From assembly GCA_964343275.1 (NCBI GenBank), contig CAYFIY010000029.1, positions 1 to 13,861 of the forward strand: 13,861 nt of DNA. The letters are read 5' to 3'. A program made the position numbers and the translations under genes. Shown here in pieces: positions 1 through 6,998 of this stretch (positions within the stretch are counted from its first letter, which is position 1; the number at the start of each line of letters is the position of its first letter). The notes under the pieces were generated by a model. That model ran no database searches. It saw only the letters and a program-made list of their open reading frames with translations, and was not told the origin of the DNA. This stretch comes from Hadarchaeum sp964343275 (GTDB lineage Archaea; Hadarchaeota; Hadarchaeia; Hadarchaeales; Hadarchaeaceae).

Positions 1-33
1 TAGGAAACGAGTCGATTTAAAAAAATCAAGGAA

Positions 34-540
34 TTATACGAAGTTTTTCTGGGCGGCTACGACCTCCAAACTATTTTTTGCTTTGGAGTAAGCCTCTAAC
101 GGCTCTTTATTAATCTTCAGGAAAACCGGACCCCATTTGAATCTTTCAAGGATATCGCTAGCCAAGGCACCAGCCCCTAGAATAAATAACGCGGCCGCAA
201 TGGCCTCGGCGGTGCTGAGAACGGTCGGGCGGCCATAATGCGTTGGATTCACCGCGACGAGGTAGGGCAAGCTTCTCGGTTCCAACCGTTTTTCTATCTT
301 TAATATTTGTTCGATTTGCTTCCATGAACAATCTAGCGCTGCCAGACCATGTCTTTCCGCTATTTCTTTATCTTCTCGGGATAGCGCCTTATCAGCCAAT
401 GGATCTAGCAAGATAGCTCCGCGCGAAATATCGCGCCGACGAAAGACCATGCTAATTTTTCCCATTCTGTTTAAGCGTATGGCAGTACATCTTTTTGGAT
501 CACATTCCTTGGTATTGTACACTATCAGTCTCATAAACAT
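34..540 (-). CDS. tsr3: Tsr3-type 16S rRNA aminocarboxypropyltransferase
   Basis: Likely transfers the 3-amino-3-carboxypropyl group of S-adenosylmethionine to a modified uridine (the m1acp3-psi site in family members) of small-subunit rRNA, in the cytoplasm, during ribosome maturation. Seen: an N-terminal RLI-like segment beginning MRLIVYNTKECDPKRCT, then DCSW near residues 70-73, and the core LPYLVAVNPTHYGRP at about 91-105 followed by LSTAEAIAAALFILG, which is the family's most conserved stretch. Length (168 aa) is normal for archaeal homologues. An ATG at 577-579 gives 13 more residues but has no Shine-Dalgarno and lacks family similarity; the ATG at 538-540 follows GTGAG at suitable distance, and an ATG at 532-534 is also possible. 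The gene stands alone, with its own AT-rich promoter at about 611-622. Family assignment is strong; the exact modified base is inferred. Confidence 0.9.
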   Translation of the reverse strand: MFMRLIVYNTKECDPKRCTAIRLNRMGKISMVFRRRDISRGAILLDPLADKALSREDKEIAERHGLAALDCSWKQIEQILKIEKRLEPRSLPYLVAVNPTHYGRPTVLSTAEAIAAALFILGAGALASDILERFKWGPVFLKINKEPLEAYSKAKNSLEVVAAQKNFV

Positions 541-579
541 CGATCGCTCACAGTTTCGAAAGACGGTTAGTTCACACAT

Positions 580-991
580 TAGATACTAAAGAAAGGATAT
601 AAGTCCCAGATATTTAAAAAAAATCCTTTCGTCTGGAAAAAAAATTTGCGAAAGATCCAAAGCAAAAAATATGTAAAAGAACTCTACAAGGCTGAGAAAA
701 ATTTAACAAAATGAAAGTTAAACAATGTAATCGATTACTATTGGAAGATATAGGGGGATTATCGAAAATATTTGGAACAAGAAGGTAATAAGAACGTGAG
801 TGTCACCCTTTAATAGAACATTTACCTAAAAATTTGGACCGATAACACCGAAAGTTGGTACCATTGAATTTAACACAAGACGGCGATTTGAGCAGTATTT
901 TTATTGCATCGAGAATAGTGGGGATGGGTAGGGTGGGAGAAACAGAGACAATCTGGCCTAATCCAATATTTGAAAAGCTAAATGGAAAGTC
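580..991. other. gene-poor interval between tsr3 and the amidohydrolase
   Basis: No intact gene was found. On the plus strand the frame 711-998 contains only three stop codons (two adjacent) in 96 codons; its last 48 codons, including VGMGRVGE and WPNPIFEKL, look protein-like and end in a TGA at 996-998 that overlaps the amidohydrolase start by 7 nt. This could be a decayed gene, but I recognise no family and the open length is not beyond chance. A four-tract G run (GGGG-AT-GGG-TA-GGG-T-GGG) lies at 920-937. A 12-bp palindrome, GTAATCGATTAC, lies at 727-738; such palindromes are expected a few times by chance here. Confidence 0.35.
611..622 (-). promoter_or_regulatory. probable TATA box of tsr3
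   Basis: Read on the minus strand this is TTTTTTTAAATA, the only strong TATA-like element upstream of tsr3. It is bracketed by an 8-bp inverted repeat, GAAAGGAT at 591-598 and ATCCTTTC at 623-630. Arms of this length are expected by chance in a window this long, so an operator role is only a possibility. Confidence 0.4.
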
Positions 992-2152
992 ATGGTGATT
1001 AAAATAGTCAAGCGGATATTATCAAACGCCACAATACTAACCGGTGATGACCTAGAGATCACTCGTGGATATATTATCATCAAGGGTAAAACTATAAGCG
1101 AGGTCTCAGAGGGCTCCCCACCAACGAGGGGCGAGAATTTGAAAGGAGGATTCGTAATCCCTCCTTTTGTAAACGCCCATACTCATGTTATGGATTCCAT
1201 CGCCAAGGACCTATACATAGGCAGGACTCAAGAGCAGGTTGTCGGTCCTGGCGGGGTAAAATTTAGATCTTTGGAATCTAGCTCTCGTAAGAGGATATTA
1301 ACGGCTACTAAGGCGACGCTTCTTGACATGATACAAACGGGAACTCTCGCCCATTGTGATTTTCGCGAAGGCGCTGTCCAAGGGATTAATATGATCAAGA
1401 AGATTTCTCCGCCGCAATTGAAATCCATTATTTTGGGTCGTTCCAAAAAATCGAAGGATATCCATGAAATTCTGAAGGCGAGCGACGGCATTGGTTTGCC
1501 TCGTGTCGATGCGTTCTCTCAAGAAGAAATGAAGAAAATATCTCAACAAACACTGCGAGCAAACAAATTGTTCGCAGTACACGTAGCTGAAACAGAAGAT
1601 GATCAAATAAGATCTATGAAGAAATTTGGAATGAGTGAAACGTTGCAGGGGATCAGCCTTCGAAGTTCCTTCGTAGTACATGGCACCCATTCTGGAGCGG
1701 ATGATTTTTCGAAACTAAGAAAAAACAACATTCCTGTGGTATTTTGTCCGAGGTCTAACTGCTTGCTAAGCGTCGGCGTGCCGCCAATGAAAATCGCACT
1801 TGAGTCGGGGGTCGACTTCCTCTTTGGAACGGATAATGCCATGGTCTGTCAACCGAACATGTTCGAGGAACTATCATTCGCATGGACTTGCCTACGACGA
1901 GACAAAGCTAGCTATGGCTCCGCAGACGCGCGTGAAATTCTCAAGGCGGCTACGATAAAACCACTTACGTTCTTTAACCTCCCGTGGGGCGGGATAAAAG
2001 AAGGAGAACGAGCCACTTTCATGGTCCTCGCAAAGAGAAATAACCTAACCAATTTATCTGATGTCTTTGCTGGGTTGCTGAACAGAGCCCGTGCGGACAA
2101 CATTAGAGCCATTTACCAAGGGGGTAAGATAATTTATAAGCTGAAACATTAA
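992..2152 (+). CDS. metal-dependent amidohydrolase / deaminase of the TRZ-ATZ (SsnA, MtaD-like) group
   Basis: A cytosolic (beta/alpha)8-barrel hydrolase that probably deaminates a purine or related heterocycle, or hydrolyses an amide or chloro-substituent; the substrate cannot be read from the sequence. Metal ligands typical of the subgroup are all present: HxH in NAHTHVMD (H63, H65), HVAE (H197, E200), VVHGTH (H230) and GTDNAM (D281). The small beta-sandwich domain is formed by the N-terminal 55 residues (ATILTGDDLEITRGYIII) and the last 50 residues (LPWGGIKEGERATFMVL). At 386 aa it is slightly shorter than many family members (about 400-450). No strong Shine-Dalgarno precedes the ATG; AATATTTG at 965-972 is placed for a leaderless transcript. 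A CBS-domain gene follows 43 nt downstream with its own Shine-Dalgarno. Alternatives: guanine deaminase-, S-adenosylhomocysteine deaminase- or atrazine chlorohydrolase-like activity. Confidence 0.85.
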   Translation: MVIKIVKRILSNATILTGDDLEITRGYIIIKGKTISEVSEGSPPTRGENLKGGFVIPPFVNAHTHVMDSIAKDLYIGRTQEQVVGPGGVKFRSLESSSRKRILTATKATLLDMIQTGTLAHCDFREGAVQGINMIKKISPPQLKSIILGRSKKSKDIHEILKASDGIGLPRVDAFSQEEMKKISQQTLRANKLFAVHVAETEDDQIRSMKKFGMSETLQGISLRSSFVVHGTHSGADDFSKLRKNNIPVVFCPRSNCLLSVGVPPMKIALESGVDFLFGTDNAMVCQPNMFEELSFAWTCLRRDKASYGSADAREILKAATIKPLTFFNLPWGGIKEGERATFMVLAKRNNLTNLSDVFAGLLNRARADNIRAIYQGGKIIYKLKH

Positions 2153-2184
2153 AAATTAAGTTGTATAACTAGACTATAATTTAC

Positions 2185-2191
2185 GGAGGGG
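2185..2191 (+). promoter_or_regulatory. strong Shine-Dalgarno site of the CBS-domain gene
   Basis: GGAGGGG lies 4 nt before the ATG at 2196 and fixes the start. The amidohydrolase upstream has no comparable site, so the two are probably translated by different routes even if cotranscribed. Confidence 0.75.
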
Positions 2192-2195
2192 AAAA

Positions 2196-3032
2196 ATGCG
2201 AGTAGTGGACGTGATGACTAAAGAGGTCAAATGCGCTGAAGTGCCTGGTTCTCGAGCCGAAGCTTTAGATCTTTTGAGAAAATTAAGCGTTAGCGCAATT
2301 CCAGTTGTAAAACGCGAGACCAATGAGCTTTTAGGCATGGTAACCCTTCGAAAGCTATTCGAAAATCAAGACGAAGAACAACTTGCGATGTTAATTGATC
2401 GCGAGATACCTACGGCTCAGCTCAATGATAAAATAGAAGTGGCAGCAAACAAGTTATCTAAATCTAACTCTCGAAGAATGCCAGTATTAAAGGATGGAAA
2501 ACTTGTTGGCGTTATTACTGTAAAAGATATTGTCTTTCGTGCGATTGCCGAGATGGATATCAAGGAACCTGCTTCTGAGCACATGAGAACCTATGTAATA
2601 ATTGTTTGGGACGGAACCCCGATTAAAGTCGTCGTTGAAATCATGGACATATCCGGCATTCGGGGCATACCTGTCATCAACGAGAGCGGCACCATGGTGG
2701 GGATAATAGACGACTCCGACATAATCAAAGATAGCAAAGTGGAAGTCGGGTCGAAGATAAGTCAAATGGCTGGTAGGAGCGAGGGTGATAGCTGGACATG
2801 GGATAGCGAGGCACGTATTTACATCACTAAAAGTCTACTTAAAATCCCAAACAAATTAGTCAAAGACGTGATGACCAAGAATTTGGTCACTATTTCTAGA
2901 ATAACTCCAATTAGCAGAGTAGCCCAGCTTATGAAAGAAAACTCCGTTGAACAAACACCAGTCGTTTCTTCTGAGGGAAAGCTGGTAGGCATTGTCAGAG
3001 ACATCGACCTGCTCCGCTCCCTAGCTGAGTGA
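2196..3032 (+). CDS. protein of four CBS domains (two Bateman modules)
   Basis: Probably a cytosolic sensor that binds adenosine nucleotides or S-adenosylmethionine in the clefts between paired CBS domains and passes the signal to a partner; no catalytic domain is fused. The repeats are visible: CBS1 at about 2-56 (VVDVMTKEV, SAIPVV, LLGMVTLRKL), CBS2 at about 62-117 (RRMPVLKDGKLVGVITVKDI), CBS3 at about 125-180 (RGIPVINESGTMVGIIDDSD) and CBS4 at about 222-278 (VKDVMTKNLVTI, QTPVVSSEGKLVGIVRDID). A 40-residue linker (181-221) containing DSWTWDSEA separates CBS3 and CBS4. CBS3 is divergent at its start. The gene is followed 43 nt later by glyS on the same strand, suggesting an operon. Ligand and partner are unknown. 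Confidence 0.9.
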   Translation: MRVVDVMTKEVKCAEVPGSRAEALDLLRKLSVSAIPVVKRETNELLGMVTLRKLFENQDEEQLAMLIDREIPTAQLNDKIEVAANKLSKSNSRRMPVLKDGKLVGVITVKDIVFRAIAEMDIKEPASEHMRTYVIIVWDGTPIKVVVEIMDISGIRGIPVINESGTMVGIIDDSDIIKDSKVEVGSKISQMAGRSEGDSWTWDSEARIYITKSLLKIPNKLVKDVMTKNLVTISRITPISRVAQLMKENSVEQTPVVSSEGKLVGIVRDIDLLRSLAE

Positions 3033-3075
3033 TAACCTTTTAGGATTTTAGAGCCGTTTTGATAACGGTGGATAA

Positions 3076-4587
3076 GTGAAAAAAAGGTCCGAGCAGCTTG
3101 TGGAATTGGCCCGCAGGCGCGGTTTTATTTGGCCATCATTCGAGATTTACGGTGGCGCTGGGGGTTTCTACGACTTCGGACCACTAGGAACTATTCTAAA
3201 AAATAAGATCATTAAAAAATGGCGCGAATATTACGTTTTAAAAGAAGCGTTTTTTGAAATAGATTCACCGAGCGTGATGCCCGAGGAAGTATTGAAGGCT
3301 AGCGGACACGTGGACCATTTCGTGGATGCTATGGCGGAATGTCAAAAGTGCGGCACTGCCTTCAAGGTTACGGACTTTGTACAAGAACTGACTGGAAATG
3401 ATATCGAGGGAATGAAAGATACCGAAATGGATGAGTTCCTTGACAAACACCATCTCCCATGTCCTGATTGTGGAGGAAGACTTGGAAAAGTTTTCTTTTT
3501 CAATGCCATGTTTCGCACCACTATCGGACCAGGAAGCCAGCGCGTTGGTTATTTACGCCCCGAGACTGCTCAGGGAATCTTCATCGATTTCAAGAGGCTT
3601 CAGAGACACTCTCGCGACAAACTGCCATTCGGCGTGGTTCAGGTAGGCAAGGGTTATCGCAATGAGATATCGCCCCGGCGAGGAATAATAAGACTCAGAG
3701 AGTTTACCATGGCTGAGGCGGAGGTCTTTTTCGATCCGAATAACCCCCATCACCCCGACTTTTCCAATTTTGCCGATGATAAGATCAGGCTAATGCGAGT
3801 GGAAGATCAGGTTATAGATCAGCGAAACCCGATAGAAATTACTGCAAAAGAGGCGGTAGAGAAAAACTACATCCACAACGAATTAATGGCTTATTATATG
3901 GCTCTTGCAAAAGAGTTTCTTATCGACATTGGAATTCCATACGAGAGTATGAGGTTCAGGGAGCAAACATCCGGACAGAGGTCGCACTATTCAAGCGAGA
4001 CTTGGGACGCCGAGGTTTCTACGGAGCGGTTTGGATGGGTCGAGGTGATGGGTCTGGCGAACCGTACCAATTACGACCTCTCTCAACATGCGCAGTTTAG
4101 CGGCGAGGACATGACCATGTTCCATGGGGATAGCAAGCAGAAGATATTATGCCACGTCATAGAGACCTCATATGGAATTGATCGTCCTCTCTATTGTGTT
4201 CTCGAGCACGCGTATACAGTGGAGGCTAAGCGTAATTATATAAAGCTTAAAAAGTGGCTGGCTCCGATAGATGTCGGAGTTTTGCCTCTTTTGAAAAGGG
4301 ACGGACTTCCTGAAAAAGCCAACCGGGTGCGTAGGGACCTAAGGTCAAGAGGTTTAATGGCCGATTACGATGAATCTGGCTCTATTGGTCGACGCTACGC
4401 ACGAGCTGATGAAATCGGCACACCTTATTGCGTGACGATAGACCATCAAACCCTGAAAGATGCCACAGCCACTATACGAGATCGAGATACCTCGAAACAA
4501 GTCAGGGTCCTTATAGATGATCTTGAGCACACACTACGTTCTTTACTAAGCGATAAAGCAAAGTTTGAGGATCATGGGGGAGCCTAA
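3076..4587 (+). CDS. glyS: glycyl-tRNA synthetase, archaeal/eukaryal dimeric type
   Basis: Charges tRNA-Gly with glycine in the cytoplasm using ATP. Class II motifs are clear: the N-terminal signature RRGFIWPSFEIYGG (15-28) and YDFGPLG (32-38); YLRPETAQGIF (159-169); motif 2 in YRNEISPRRGIIRLREFT (194-211); SGQRSHYSSETWDAE (299-313); and motif 3 in GIDRPLYCVLEHAY (367-380). The C-terminal anticodon-binding domain starts near LAPIDVGVLPL (395-405) and includes GSIGRRYARADEIGTPYCVT (435-454). C89, C92, C129 and C132 form two CxxC pairs that probably bind zinc. At 503 aa it is shorter than many archaeal homologues (about 550-580), the loss being in insertions rather than motifs. The start is GTG, preceded by GGTGG at 3067-3071; no upstream in-frame ATG fits. 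It lies directly behind the CBS-domain gene, and a T7 tract follows. Confidence 0.97.
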   Translation: MKKRSEQLVELARRRGFIWPSFEIYGGAGGFYDFGPLGTILKNKIIKKWREYYVLKEAFFEIDSPSVMPEEVLKASGHVDHFVDAMAECQKCGTAFKVTDFVQELTGNDIEGMKDTEMDEFLDKHHLPCPDCGGRLGKVFFFNAMFRTTIGPGSQRVGYLRPETAQGIFIDFKRLQRHSRDKLPFGVVQVGKGYRNEISPRRGIIRLREFTMAEAEVFFDPNNPHHPDFSNFADDKIRLMRVEDQVIDQRNPIEITAKEAVEKNYIHNELMAYYMALAKEFLIDIGIPYESMRFREQTSGQRSHYSSETWDAEVSTERFGWVEVMGLANRTNYDLSQHAQFSGEDMTMFHGDSKQKILCHVIETSYGIDRPLYCVLEHAYTVEAKRNYIKLKKWLAPIDVGVLPLLKRDGLPEKANRVRRDLRSRGLMADYDESGSIGRRYARADEIGTPYCVTIDHQTLKDATATIRDRDTSKQVRVLIDDLEHTLRSLLSDKAKFEDHGGA

Positions 4588-4599
4588 GTTTTCAGGAAA

Positions 4600-4606
4600 T
4601 TTTTTT
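4600..4606 (+). terminator. T-tract terminator after glyS
   Basis: Seven consecutive T residues 13 nt after the glyS stop codon, followed by more A/T. Archaeal RNA polymerase terminates at such U-rich tracts without needing a hairpin; none is seen here. Confidence 0.5.
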
Positions 4607-4654
4607 AATATTTGTCAATTAATTTAATACATGCCAGCCATAAATGGACAACCG

Positions 4655-4664
4655 TTTAATATAT
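4655..4664 (+). promoter_or_regulatory. probable TATA box of the HTH regulator
   Basis: TTTAATATAT lies 29-38 nt before the ATG at 4693, so a start about 26 nt downstream would give a leader of only a few bases. It overlaps the alternative ATG at 4663, which argues against that longer start. A weaker AT-rich element (TTTAATAC, 4623-4630) would serve the longer form. Confidence 0.45.
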
Positions 4665-4692
4665 GGCTCAGATACCACTGTTAGTGGTGAGC

Positions 4693-5007
4693 ATGAAGCC
4701 AATATGCGAAGAAATGTTCAAGGACGTATTGCCCACCACAAGGGCAATATTAGTCAGGTATCTTGTTCAAAAACATAAATTAAGCCAAGTTGAAGTGGCT
4801 AAACAATTAGGAATTACCCAACCAGCCGTCAGCCAGTATCTAAATCTGCTCCGTGGAAAAAGTTGCACAAAGACTCTGCTAAAGAATCGGGTATTTATAA
4901 AATCTTTAAAAAGTTTATCGGATGCCATCGCTAGTGGAGATATAGAGGGGGATAAGTTGACTAGCATGTACTGCAAACTCTGCGAGATAGTAAGAAAGAC
5001 AAAGTAA
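4693..5007 (+). CDS. archaeal helix-turn-helix transcriptional regulator (Xre-like, COG2522 type)
   Basis: A small DNA-binding protein, probably a local or global transcription regulator. The HTH lies at about residues 26-48 (LSQVEVAKQLGITQPAVSQY), preceded by MKPICEEMFKDVLPTTRAIL, which matches the usual N-terminus of this archaeal family and is the reason for choosing this ATG over the one at 4663 (ten residues longer, MAQIPLLVVS). The C-terminus carries YCKLCEIVR, a CxxC pair, and further Cys residues occur near residue 5 and in GKSCTKT; the family often keeps C-terminal cysteines, so a metal or redox role is possible but unproven. It sits alone between glyS and a YgjP-like gene, each apparently with its own promoter. 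Target genes are unknown. Confidence 0.85.
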   Translation: MKPICEEMFKDVLPTTRAILVRYLVQKHKLSQVEVAKQLGITQPAVSQYLNLLRGKSCTKTLLKNRVFIKSLKSLSDAIASGDIEGDKLTSMYCKLCEIVRKTK

Positions 5008-5011
5008 CTCA

Positions 5012-5022
5012 TTTTATAAAAT
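5012..5022 (+). promoter_or_regulatory. probable TATA box of the YgjP-like gene
   Basis: TTTTATAAAAT lies just after the regulator's stop codon, about 60 nt before the next ATG. It would give a leader of roughly 35 nt. Confidence 0.4.
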
Positions 5023-5081
5023 AGATCGAGTGAGGAATCGAAAAGTTTTCTTAGACGGACGTAGAGATAAATTAGGTATAT

Positions 5082-5816
5082 ATGGAAATATCCCAAGAGA
5101 GATCTAGATTAATCTTATCCGACGGGGAAATCCTCCCCTACAAGGTCGAGCGTAGGGGGGTCAAACACCCTCGATTGGAATTAACGACCGAGGAACTATT
5201 AGTAATCCTCCCGAAACGTTGGAGGGACGAAACCTCTCTGCTCGAGGAAAAAAGAGACTGGATTTATAAGAATCACGCTAGGATAAAGGGAACCATAGAT
5301 GATATGAAGTGTAGACTAGGCGGGACAGAAAGCTTACCCATCCTCGGCGATTTCTTCAATGTCCGAAAAAGTAATTCATTAGTAATAGATTACGGAGGAA
5401 AAATGATAGAGTGCGACCTTGATGACCCATACCAGCTCAGAAGGCTAGGAACTGCCCTCAAACAAGTACTTATCCAAGAAATCAGAAAAGCAGCTGATTT
5501 TTACAGCAAGAAGTTCGATGTAAATTTCAAAAAAATATCAGTTAAGAAACAAAGGTCTAAGTGGGGAAGCTGTTCTTTTAGAGGTAACATCAACTTTAAC
5601 ATAAGGCTGGTTCTCCTCCCGAAGGATCTTGTTTGGTACCTAGTATGCCACGAGGTAGCTCACTTGAGAGAAAAGAGTCACAAAAAGACTTTCTGGAAGC
5701 TGGTCGGCAGCGAATTTAAAAACTACAAGGAGATGGAGAAAAAATTATTCGATTATTGGTTATTCGCCCGGGAGTGCTATCGATCGACATTTACCTACGG
5801 TAAAGTAATTTTTTGA
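5082..5816 (+). CDS. YgjP/DUF45-type zinc metallopeptidase
   Basis: A predicted zinc-dependent hydrolase of the YgjP (DUF45) group, related to SprT and M48 peptidases; the physiological substrate is unknown. The family fold is visible: an N-terminal beta-rich part (YKVERRGVKHPRLELT, 20-35; LLVILPKRW, 39-47), then the signature KKQRSKWGSCS (155-165), GNINFNIRLVLLP (168-180) and the catalytic segment VCHEVAHLREKSHKKTFW (188-205). H190 and H194 with E191 form HExxH, and H200 is the probable third ligand. The 244-residue length is usual. No signal peptide or membrane segment is seen, so it is cytosolic. The gene converges on the DUF998 gene with only 11 nt between the stops, and its end carries a T6 run (5808-5813) that may help termination. 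Confidence 0.9.
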   Translation: MEISQERSRLILSDGEILPYKVERRGVKHPRLELTTEELLVILPKRWRDETSLLEEKRDWIYKNHARIKGTIDDMKCRLGGTESLPILGDFFNVRKSNSLVIDYGGKMIECDLDDPYQLRRLGTALKQVLIQEIRKAADFYSKKFDVNFKKISVKKQRSKWGSCSFRGNINFNIRLVLLPKDLVWYLVCHEVAHLREKSHKKTFWKLVGSEFKNYKEMEKKLFDYWLFARECYRSTFTYGKVIF

Positions 5817-5827
5817 ATTTCTCAAAT

Positions 5828-6388
5828 TTATGCGCAGGCTAAGTAAAGCCTTGCCCCTTGAACAATACTCCAAACTGCTGCCACAACCGCTGAGACCATT
5901 TCGGGAACTCCTACTGCCCCCCAACTAAAAAACCAAGGAAAGGCCGCTAGAAACCCAATGGATAAGGTAAAAGCCCCGAACAATCTAAACCTTGATATTA
6001 TGGCGCCGACACCCAGCAAGAAAAGCGATATAGGTAACAAGACGAAAAACGCGATGGAAAAATAGAGGTGGACATTTCCTACTGCTTCTGAGAATACTCC
6101 TATGTTAATTAAAGAAATAGCGACGAAAAAATACACGACTGCTCCCGTCTTTCTTAGGTTTTGTTTCTCAAAAGCCACAAAAAGGCCTAACGCAAAAATA
6201 ATACTTGTAATCCCACCAGCTATCAGTCCAGAATTGAAAACTAACGCTGCCTCGCCCACCCCCAAGTCGGAAAGTGCATTTGTTGACCATGCAAACCATG
6301 GCGAAATGATTATTGCTTTTATCACGAATGAAAGGGAAATTATTGGTCCTGCGACACCGCAAATACCAGCCAACTCATGCTTTTTCAT
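5828..6388 (-). CDS. DUF998 six-helix membrane protein
   Basis: An integral membrane protein of unknown function. Six hydrophobic segments are visible at about 7-28, 48-71, 81-100, 105-129, 134-153 and 158-183. The family landmark WFAWSTNALSDLG is at 31-43, between helices 1 and 2, and identifies it as an archaeal DUF998 protein. Few charged residues occur outside short loops (EKQNLRK at 74-80, SRFRLFG at 132-138). Its length (186 aa) is normal. The start ATG follows no clear Shine-Dalgarno, but a TATA-like element lies at 6424-6434. It is downstream of, and in the same orientation as, the 104-aa gene, with 108 nt between them, so it probably has its own promoter. Confidence 0.85.
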   Translation of the reverse strand: MKKHELAGICGVAGPIISLSFVIKAIIISPWFAWSTNALSDLGVGEAALVFNSGLIAGGITSIIFALGLFVAFEKQNLRKTGAVVYFFVAISLINIGVFSEAVGNVHLYFSIAFFVLLPISLFLLGVGAIISRFRLFGAFTLSIGFLAAFPWFFSWGAVGVPEMVSAVVAAVWSIVQGARLYLACA

Positions 6389-6423
6389 TCGATCGATATC
6401 CAGTTATGATAATTACTGGGCCC

Positions 6424-6434
6424 TAAATAAATAT
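6424..6434 (-). promoter_or_regulatory. probable TATA box of the DUF998 gene
   Basis: On the minus strand ATATTTATTTA lies about 36-46 nt before the ATG at 6388, placing the transcript start roughly 15-20 nt upstream of translation. The sequence AGTCTAC occurs twice just upstream (6455-6461 and 6473-6479), but 7-bp repeats are common by chance. Confidence 0.4.
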
Positions 6435-6496
6435 TTTCTAGATATTAATCATTCAGTCTACACTTTCTGCATAGTCTACTGTTTCTTTTTTTCCTC

Positions 6497-6811
6497 TTAC
6501 TCCTCGTGACTTGGCTTGGTTTCATCACTTGTCGTCTTAGAGTCTGACTGGTCTTCATGTTTCTCTATTAATTCATCCTGCTCCTTAGACTCTCCCACCG
6601 ACTCTTGCTGCTTTTCCTCGCCCTTCTTCGGGAATAGCTCTTTGAAAAGCCCCAATAGTTCCTTTTCCTTCTCCTCCATTGCCTGCTTTGAAGGCGGTGG
6701 CAGAACCAAACTCACTCCCGCTTCTTTCAGTTCCCGCTTGTATTTCGCTGCTTTCGCTGAGCGTGCCAACTGCCTGGCCTTCACAGCCATCTTACCCGTT
6801 CTCCGAGTCAT
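6497..6811 (-). CDS. small bipartite basic/acidic protein, not recognised
   Basis: I do not recognise a family. The 104-residue product is strongly two-sided: residues 1-30 are very basic (MTRRTGKMAVKARQLARSAK and KYKRELK), 31-45 contain a short ordered-looking stretch (GVSLVLPPPSKQ), 46-62 form a likely amphipathic helix (EEKEKELLGLFKELFPKK), and 63-104 are acidic, Gln/Ser/Glu-rich and probably disordered. Such an arrangement would suit binding nucleic acid or an acidic partner, but that is inference. Support for a real gene: GTGGAG 8 nt before the ATG, and a TATA-like TTAAAATATC about 32-43 nt upstream. The plus-strand frame over the same bases is Ser/Cys/Phe-rich and is taken as a shadow. 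It is the last gene of a minus-strand run with the winged-helix gene and the 28-codon ORF. Confidence 0.65.
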   Translation of the reverse strand: MTRRTGKMAVKARQLARSAKAAKYKRELKEAGVSLVLPPPSKQAMEEKEKELLGLFKELFPKKGEEKQQESVGESKEQDELIEKHEDQSDSKTTSDETKPSHEE

Positions 6812-6875
6812 GCGATTAACTCCACTTGTTATTCTCGCTCTTGATATTTTAACCTTGATGCCTCTTCCCTTGAAT

Positions 6876-6962
6876 TTACACTACGAGAAAAAAAACTGAT
6901 ATAGCAATCAGGAATAGATTAACTCCAGCTGCCCTTCTTTTTAAAAAAGGTGTTGAAATCAT
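6876..6962 (-). CDS. 28-aa single-pass membrane peptide (candidate small gene)
   Basis: A short reading frame that starts MISTPFLKRR and continues into one unbroken hydrophobic segment from about residue 13 to 28 (VNLFLIAISVFFLVV). The positive residues K8, R9, R10 before the helix predict an N-in orientation. A purine-rich GGGTGGGGGC lies directly before the ATG and can act as a Shine-Dalgarno. It is 36 nt after the winged-helix gene and 64 nt before the 104-aa gene, all on the minus strand, so it could be cotranscribed. I know no homologue. Short hydrophobic ORFs arise by chance on T-rich strands, so confidence is limited. Confidence 0.35.
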   Translation of the reverse strand: MISTPFLKRRAAGVNLFLIAISVFFLVV

Positions 6963-6998
6963 GCCCCCACCCTACATAGTTCTGGCCATACCTTAATC

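Noticed and set aside
591..630. 8-bp inverted repeat GAAAGGAT/ATCCTTTC around the tsr3 TATA box.
   Set aside because: Several such pairs are expected by chance in this window; position alone is suggestive, so it is noted only with the promoter.
6455..6479. AGTCTAC direct repeat upstream of the DUF998 promoter.
   Set aside because: Seven-base repeats within 20 bp are common by chance and no other evidence supports a site.
6102..6509. 135-codon plus-strand frame across the DUF998 gene.
   Set aside because: DUF998 similarity and membrane helices clearly place the gene on the minus strand.
6516..6899. 127-codon plus-strand frame over the 104-aa minus-strand gene.
   Set aside because: Its Ser/Phe/Cys-rich composition is the mirror of Lys/Glu-rich codons on the other strand; the minus gene has the Shine-Dalgarno and TATA elements.
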